Assembly: GCA_008508345.1 (NCBI GenBank)
Contig: QNGE01001016.1
Coordinates: forward strand, 125,212 to 189,211
DNA from: Paragonimus westermani
Taxonomy: Eukaryota > Platyhelminthes > Trematoda > Plagiorchiida > Troglotrematidae
Direction: 5' to 3'
Length of the DNA stretch: 64,000 nt
A program made the position numbers and the translations under genes. Below, piece after piece: positions 57,434-64,000 of this stretch (within the stretch, counting starts at the first letter, position 1; every line of letters starts with the position of its first letter). The notes beneath the pieces are model-generated. The model made no database searches and was not told the origin of the DNA. It worked only from the letters and a program-made list of their open reading frames with translations.

Positions 57434-59336
57434 AAACCGTCTAGGTCTGTCAGACAGTGTATATTCGCTGCTGAATCAATGCGGGAATGACGCACCACTG
57501 TTATCATGAAAAATTACGTGGTTTAATTACCGCCCGGTTAAATAACTGGCATTCACAAATACAGCAACACAGGAAAAAACGAGTTCTGCTGGTTGCGACA
57601 AATTCACACAAATGGCTTATGACAGGTTAGGTAAGCAATTAGGTCGGTGGCACTGTTGAAGATAACCATAAACCAATGGTTTCCGTTTAGCACATTGAAA
57701 TGAAAACGAAATTGGCATTTCATGAGAAATAAATAGAAAACCATACTTCATAAATCGCTTATGAGTGGTTGAGAAATTGGAATGTAATGAGTTGAACATC
57801 ACTCACGTCTGGTTACAACCTTAGCATTGGGATACACTGTTCAGTACGTCCTTCTTGAACAGAGATGGTAGACTGGCGTTTCACTCCCAAGAGAGCTCGT
57901 CAGAAGTGCACATCTCTGACTACTATCACATCTACATCACACTAAGTATGTTGAAATTATTATATCTGGACGCCGATGTCAGGTGATTTCCAACAATGCA
58001 AACATTAAAACGACAGGCAATTACGAACCATCTAATTCACAGTCTCGGCGTTTGTGGATAACCTCATTCCTCACAAAATTGCTTGAAGTCGGAAAACAAT
58101 GGCTGCTGAAACACAAATATGAGAACAGGAAGCTAGAAAACACGTTTTCTGATTAGTGAACTTGGTGGAAAATTCCGTCAGTAATCCAATTAGTACAGTC
58201 AGGGAAGGTCTCGTTTTAACGGTACGAAGCTGATTATGACTTACAGTGTGCCAAGAACTATAAGAAAAGTATGGAACGATATAGGTGAAGCCCGGTCACG
58301 TTAAATAGTCCGTAAATAAATCAGCCACCTGTTGATATTTTGAATACAATCAACCAAGCTATTGTGAGAGTTCCTGCCAGGGTTCCCACAGTTCTTAAGA
58401 TCTAATCGTAAACACCACCGCCCCCCAACAATTCACATACGATCCCTCGTCCACATGCTTGTGAAATTCGTATTTCATACAGGTTGTAAACGGAGTATTT
58501 TGAAATAGTACATTATGGACCAACACCTACCCGCTGTGTCATACCGAACACCACTCACAAACCATACGTACACTGTCCGTCTCTAGGACACTTAGGACAG
58601 TCTTGAATATCGGGCTGCTACGCGAAGGTTAACATCTGACAAAGATGACTCCTAAGAAGATAAACACAACTGCAAGGAGAGCCCGCAACGCAACAAAACC
58701 TGCCATGACTGTCAATGTGATATCAACCAGCTCATGCACTATAAAGTGCGGCATGCCTAAACGGTGTACATCCCGCTAAAATCGCAAACCTACCTACAGG
58801 TGAGGAGACTCATGTTGGACGCATTGAATGGCATAAGTAGCAATAGACATATTCCGAAGTGGTCTTTCGAACTGATGTAACAGTCGGAAAGTAACTCATA
58901 GAAATGCGAACCTGGACACATCCGCAATCATCAGACCTTTTCAATGTCGGTGACTGCACAGGCCTTACAGTCTTCTTCACTGTTTTACTGCACAACCCAG
59001 AGTTGTATTAATAAAAATTCATCATTGTTGATCGTGACCGCATAGAAATTTGCGCCTCGGAGTGGAAAACTGTCGCTAAGCTCTACCAGATAAAGAATAC
59101 GCAGCACATTCGGTGTTCAAACCGAGCTCATTTAGAGACCAATTTGGTCATGACTACGTTAAACAGCTATGCAAACGCTTAGTCCACATCTGACTCCAAC
59201 CCGAAAGCTGTGTTGGTTAAGCCCTCCGTGGTCCGCCATCTTAATTCCCACTATCTCTTTTATCTGCCCGAAATAAAACTAGCGTAAGGTGTACATAGAA
59301 CTTAATGCAGCACTTAGCCAAATCATGCCACCCAAT
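57434..59336. other. Unannotated sequence
   Basis: A minus-strand SINE scrap may lie at 57885-57925 (GAGAGCTCGTCAGAAGTGCA). Otherwise nothing recognised. Confidence 0.35.
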
Positions 59337-60150
59337 TCATCTCGATAGGAAAACTCGGATACCAAAGAACTTGCCTGAACTAACAGCCAGAAGCAGCAAG
59401 GGAGAGGACATCCGGGACCAGTGAGGTGTCGAACTTCTAAGCTTGGGGAAACAGGCAACTGGTGTCAGTAGGCCTCCGAATTTATACACGAAACATGCTA
59501 CTCCGATGGGATGAGTTGGGTTTCGTGGCCCAAACGCCATGGTTAGGGCTGGGCCCAAGTACACGCGACGGGTTGGGGAAGCCGGACAAGTGGAATTGCA
59601 CGCACCTAAGCGTGTGTTATCGTCCACCAGCCACATTGGTCTAGGCGGTGTGGCCGACTGTGGCTGGATAAGTTGCAGCTCGACCGTTGAACAGACAGGT
59701 CGTGTACACATGCATTGGGCCCCCATCTTCACGAAAGCCTGAGCCAAATGTTGATTGGCTAAATATACGTGTTATGGTATGCATCCGTTACGCCTCCACG
59801 TACACACACCCCTCCCGTAGCATGCGGTGTTTGTCATGGTAATGCGATGCCGGGTCTAACGGCGCAATGGTAAGGCTACTGAGACCGCGTTAGCACTAGT
59901 TTGACAGGTTGAACGTCACAAGGTCACCGGCTGTCCCAATAAATGGACAGGGGACGCTGACTATGTGGGTGGTGGATTTCGTTCACGCTCCCCGGCGCGG
60001 AGGTCACAGGACATGTCCGGGGTGGTAGCCGATCCTACTGGCGACTTAACCTATGTCCGTACCGTCGGCCACTTTTGATGACGACCCTGCGTGATGTTCC
60101 GAGCTCATTTCGGTTCAGTCATTTAGGGGCTCCCTGGTCAAAACACCCTT
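59337..60150. repeat. GC-richer block, probably repetitive, unidentified
   Basis: Base composition rises sharply against the flanks. A 136-codon minus frame (59747-59337) contains LVDDNTRLGACNSTCPASP and GVACFVYKFGGLLTP without known domain. CCAGCCACA and TGTGGCTGG form a short stem at 59627-59665. A box A-like GGCGCAATGGTAAGG lies near 59868. It may be a retroelement leader or an unclassified repeat. Confidence 0.35.
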
Positions 60151-61582
60151 TTATTTATTTTGACCTAGATCTGACAATGGTGACAACGGACGCATATCCC
60201 GTAGAGCATCATAGAAAAGAAGGGAAAGCTGGTGGATAGACAGTCAGATTGAGAGCGAATGGAGCACCCTTATATGTACGGAGAAAAAATGGAGACAAAA
60301 GGATACAAGAAGTAGGTGTTCAGTTTATGATGTGGTCAAGGTCCTGTCAAGGATGAAATAGCTGGACGCAGTTTCAATTTGTGGATTCATGAGTTTTTAC
60401 TGTGAGAGAAATATCGTGTGTATACGCACTCTTATTTCGGTGTTAATCAGAAACTGGAATTTGTTGGTACGTTGGCAGATGTAAAGAAAGCCGTTGTAGG
60501 GACCGTAAATCAAACTAGAGGAGAAACACTAGCCCACAGTATATGAGTGGCATACAGACACGACCGACAATCGCGCTGACAGACAACAATGGAACAAACG
60601 TGGACACGCACAAATCGACAGCAACGCAGAACATGGATACAAGCAGAAAGACTGCACATTTGGTCATTTGGCTAAAGGAACTGTAGTTCCAACTGATCCT
60701 CGCGTATGCGCCGACCAAGTAATGGAGTCTTGGACATCCCAACCGAATAATCCAGGGTGTCCTTAAATTCTACCAAGGCTTACTTTCTATAAAAGTGTGG
60801 TTGTTCACTGCTTCTTGAGAGAGATGGAGGCTGCCTCTACCCACGTTATCGCCTTGTATTGTTCACCAGAATAGACCTCGTGGAAGCATGACAAGCTGCT
60901 TCCAGTGGCATCGCTCACCTCTGCCTATATCTGGCCAATCCACGGACAGGAGTGCGTCCACGAAGGCGTACATTACTGTTTTTACTGTATCTCATTCGAT
61001 CTCTTCTCAGTGCCATCTAATATGGCCTGGAGTTGAAAAATTCCATCACAATGGCCCATAGTGTCCTAAGATTAGTCACGTACACCCATGACAGGCACCT
61101 TAGAGGCTGGGTGCATGAGCGCGCGGCCGTCTGTCTGGATGTTTCAAAATGATAAATCGCGACAAATGACTTTCGGGGTTGTGTATCTCTACGGTCTACA
61201 GTAAAACGATAGATATCAATCCACCATTACACAGCAGTTATTAGACCTGAAAATGAAGGCGAACGAAGAACATTGTCCACCGACTTCAACAGCTGAAGTG
61301 GCAATTAGGTAGGGCAAACTACGTTGTTAACCAAACTGCATTATAAACAGATGGCGTTAGTTATTGAATTATTTCGATAATCCGTGTCTTGACTAGGTAG
61401 AAAATTTACTCCCGTAGAATAGCCAAGTAATAACTAAACCAAACTGTCTGTGCACATATCCATGTCCACCGCGGGAGTGCCTAAAGCATATGTCTGACAG
61501 ACTTATTGTCATGTTCAGTCCGCCTGTTCGAAACTGTAACGGTGTATTCCCCCTTGAGAGCAATCACCTGATCGTACCCTTC
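60151..61582. other. Unannotated sequence
   Basis: Nothing recognised. Confidence 0.35.
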
Positions 61583-61672
61583 GCATTCAGACAGACTTTC
61601 CAGTCAGCCTTTTTCGAAAAGAAGTACTGGACTCGAGCTTCGCCCTCATTAGGGCTCATCAGTAGTACCAAG
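61583..61672 (-). repeat. SINE fragment, minus strand
   Basis: CAGACTTTCCAGTCAGCC, TTTTCGAAAAGAAG, ACTCGAGCTTCGCCCTCATT and GGGCTCATCAGTAGTACC are the reverse complement of the SINE's central and tail blocks. A plus copy starts about 80 bp later. Confidence 0.75.
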
Positions 61673-61754
61673 GCAGGGACTAGCACTCATCAGTAAACTA
61701 AAATATCATCTAGCTGGCTTAGTGAGATTGGAGATTATGACCTTTTTTGAAAGT

Positions 61755-62125
61755 CCTGTTCTTGGGGTTATCAAGTATAGTTAACAGGACGATCACTGTG
61801 TCTCCTCTAGAGACAACCGAGTAACCTGATCACTGCTCACATGCGAGTTTGGCTGAACGTTCATATCGGACGATTCACTGTACTTAATGTGAGGTCAATG
61901 GTGCAGTGGTCAACATGGTTGTCTCATGAAAGCGTGACCAGAGTTCTGGTCCTGGCCGTAGCAAAAATGTGCACTAACGACAACCTTGTGACAAAAACGG
62001 AACTCGAGTCCAGTGCTTCCTTTCGGAAGGGGCCGATTGAAAAGTCTACGGGAGTGCGACTGCTGCGATAAAATTATGGGTGATGTTCAACTTGAAATCC
62101 CCTGACTACTCATCGGTGATCTAAG
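61755..62125 (+). repeat. tRNA-derived SINE, plus strand, near full length
   Basis: It includes the 5' extension (GTTAACAGGACGATCACTGT), GAGGTCAATGGTGCAGTGGT, the altered box B GAGTTCTGGTCCTGGCC shared with the 52.1-kb copy, the block GTGCTTCCTTTCGG, and the tail ending CCCCTGACTACTCATCGGTG. Confidence 0.9.
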
Positions 62126-62231
62126 AATTATTGAAATTACTGGAATTTCACAGGTTTGGAAAAATATGCCACGCTTATGCACACATGATTCTGTTATGAG
62201 TGGTGGTAAAACGGAATGAGAAGCGTAAAGA

Positions 62232-62309
62232 GACTTCAACTGGACTTGAACAATTGACAAACGGCATGCCCAAACGCGGTAGGTGCTCTACCCCTTGAGC
62301 TACGAAGAC
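62232..62309 (-). ncRNA. tRNA-like sequence, minus strand, degenerate cloverleaf
   Basis: GTCTTCG (5' acceptor) pairs with TGAAGTC (3') except for one T-T; the D arm is TAGCTCAAGGGGTAGAGC; box B is GTTCAAGTCC, but the T stem has two mismatches and the anticodon region (CGCGTTT) has no T33. It is clearly related to 18335-18397, so it is a repeat family derived from a tRNA rather than a working gene. Confidence 0.4.
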
Positions 62310-64000
62310 TAGCCGAGAATTCGGAAATTTTACATTTGGTCCCCGTTAGCTAACTGTCCAGTATTTCATACGGAGTCCATCAAATGATCCAAGGGAGCTA
62401 CTGCCCCAACAGAATTTCACAGACTACGCCGGAATTCACCGAAGCCATCACTGAGCATAGAAACTGTGTTACTTATAAGTAGTATGATAGCTTCATTAAT
62501 TTAAAGGAGACCCAAGTGCGAATAGCCTAGATTTCGATTGGATTCGAATAAACGATTAGAGGTATTGTCCCATCTTAAACTTGTCCCTGTGGCTAAAGGG
62601 AATGGAGACCCTGACTAGCATCACGAACGAATGGTGTTGTCACGGCAGATTCAAACAATGTTCCAAACCGAACACACTCTAACATTGAAAGAAGGTTGGT
62701 TGCATGTTACTTGGCTGATCTGGTGTTACAGTTTCAACGGGTGACCTCGGAAACCTGGTTTCTTATCAAGCCTAAGAATCTCCCTCATAGGATACGACAG
62801 TCAACATGACACTTGACAGGTCAGGCTAAGACTGTATCCGACGTGCAGACAGAACACTAAGGACTGATCCTGTTTAAACAGTCTTTGAGTGCGAGAGTGA
62901 ATCAAACTATAAGACCTGCTTTGCTCCAATGAGTTATTACCTCTCATCTAGATGTCTTTTGTATGAAATGGTCGACAAACTTGATTAACTGACTCAAGTT
63001 TGGGGTGTACCAGTGTAGTGAACATCAACAAAAAGCCCCATCTCTGGAAAGCTCCACACAACCGGATCAGCAGTGCAAAGGCCACGCTGGCTTTCTTCGT
63101 CATAAAAGTTCCGCTGAGAGACAGACTGAGATTTTCGGAAACGTCCCTCCTCGCGGACAGTAATATCTAAATTATCCACTCAGAAATTAATCGGCGCGCT
63201 AAGAGCGCAGGAGTGAAATAGGAACGGGTGCATTTCAAACCAGCGATTCAAACTGTTAGGCTCATTGTGAGGCTTTCTTCTCCCAATGTTGTGAGCCAAG
63301 AACGCGAATGGTGCACGGATTGTTTATTCAGAACACTAATACGTGGGTTATGTGCTTCAACATGACTACAAACAAAAACAATCATCTGTGCACGACACTG
63401 GTCTCAGGAAGTCATGGTTGTTACAGACACCAATGCTCACTTCTTATGTAGAAAGAACCATTTCATGTGATGCTGCACTTCAATGCTTCTTCCTCTATTT
63501 TTCCAGCGGCTATCTCAACGTCAAAATCCACACTCCGGCTCCACTACTTAATAGAGTTGGTGTGAGTAGTATAGAGCGATCGCTCGTCCTCACTACACCA
63601 GCAATACTATACATTATATACGAAATATTTTGTCGTCAACGTCCAATAGTGCCGGGCTACGTGCCAGCTGTGGAACCTCGAAGGAAAATGATGGAGACAA
63701 TAGATAATCTGTGTGCCACCGATATGGCATATCAGCAATAACGTAGTAGTGAAGCCTCACACGTAGACCAGTGTAGTTGACTGTCAAAAGTGTTGGAGAA
63801 ATATAGGGGAGAAACATCCACTGGTTTACTCCCCCCCCATTAGCAGCTTGGATTCATTGTTCCCTCGCTTCCATTAGGTTCGGTAAACATGAAAAACCCT
63901 CTCAAAGTCCATGTTGATCATCAGACAATAACGTACATGGTGTGGTGGATACTCAGGCCGGAGGTGTGGATATTCTAAAACTCGGAGAAATACCTCGACG
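62310..64000. other. Unannotated sequence with weak terminal-exon candidates
   Basis: On the minus strand 63170-62994 has an open frame (REEGRFRKSQSVSQRNFYDE and GLFVDVHYTGTPQT) ending in a stop. On the plus strand 63510-63741 follows a very good acceptor (CTTCCTCTATTTTTCCAG) and reads GYLNVKIHTPAPLLNRVG to a stop after DMAYQQ. Neither shows a known domain. Confidence 0.25.

Overview
The window looks like repeat-rich flatworm (digenean trematode, liver-fluke-like) nuclear DNA. Evidence: spliced exons tens of kilobases apart, a tRNA-derived SINE family, RTE-like LINE debris carrying C-terminal zinc fingers, and an autonomous Ty3/Gypsy element. The species is inferred, not proved. No bacterial-style operons or compact gene arrays are present.

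Main gene: on the minus strand I can join five exons with matching phases: 43688-43631, 37945-37823, 26807-26611, 17616-17472 and 3907-3647. They give the first 262 residues of a secreted or membrane multi-EGF protein most like the Notch extracellular domain: a signal peptide, then five complete EGF repeats and most of a sixth. Every junction has GT/AG ends and restores an EGF module. The gene continues past base 1. Its introns are about 5.7, 11.0, 9.0 and 13.6 kb and hold nearly all other recognisable features of the left two thirds.

Mobile DNA: intron 2 carries a complete Ty3/Gypsy retrotransposon (29374-33927; two 313-bp LTRs, tRNA-His-type primer site, polypurine tract, intact 1261-codon gag-pol). 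It landed inside a SINE, duplicating ATGAT. Decayed LINE pieces lie at 20.4-20.7, 23.0-26.05, 27.2-27.9, 48.3-48.7 and 56.55-57.43 kb. At least ten SINE pieces occur; four times a minus copy is followed at once by a plus copy. A second tRNA-like family occurs three times.

Most unusual items: (1) a 94-bp perfect palindrome at 2464-2665 in which each arm carries a hammerhead-ribozyme-like sequence, with a third diverged copy at 52.6 kb whose stem I shows a compensatory change; (2) a 114-bp foldback at 271-509; (3) a 560-bp tandem duplication meeting at a single N, which may be an assembly artefact.

The right third (45-64 kb) is mostly unrecognised sequence upstream of the EGF gene, with repeats and a few weak exon candidates. 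I found no CRISPR, rRNA or bacterial regulatory elements.
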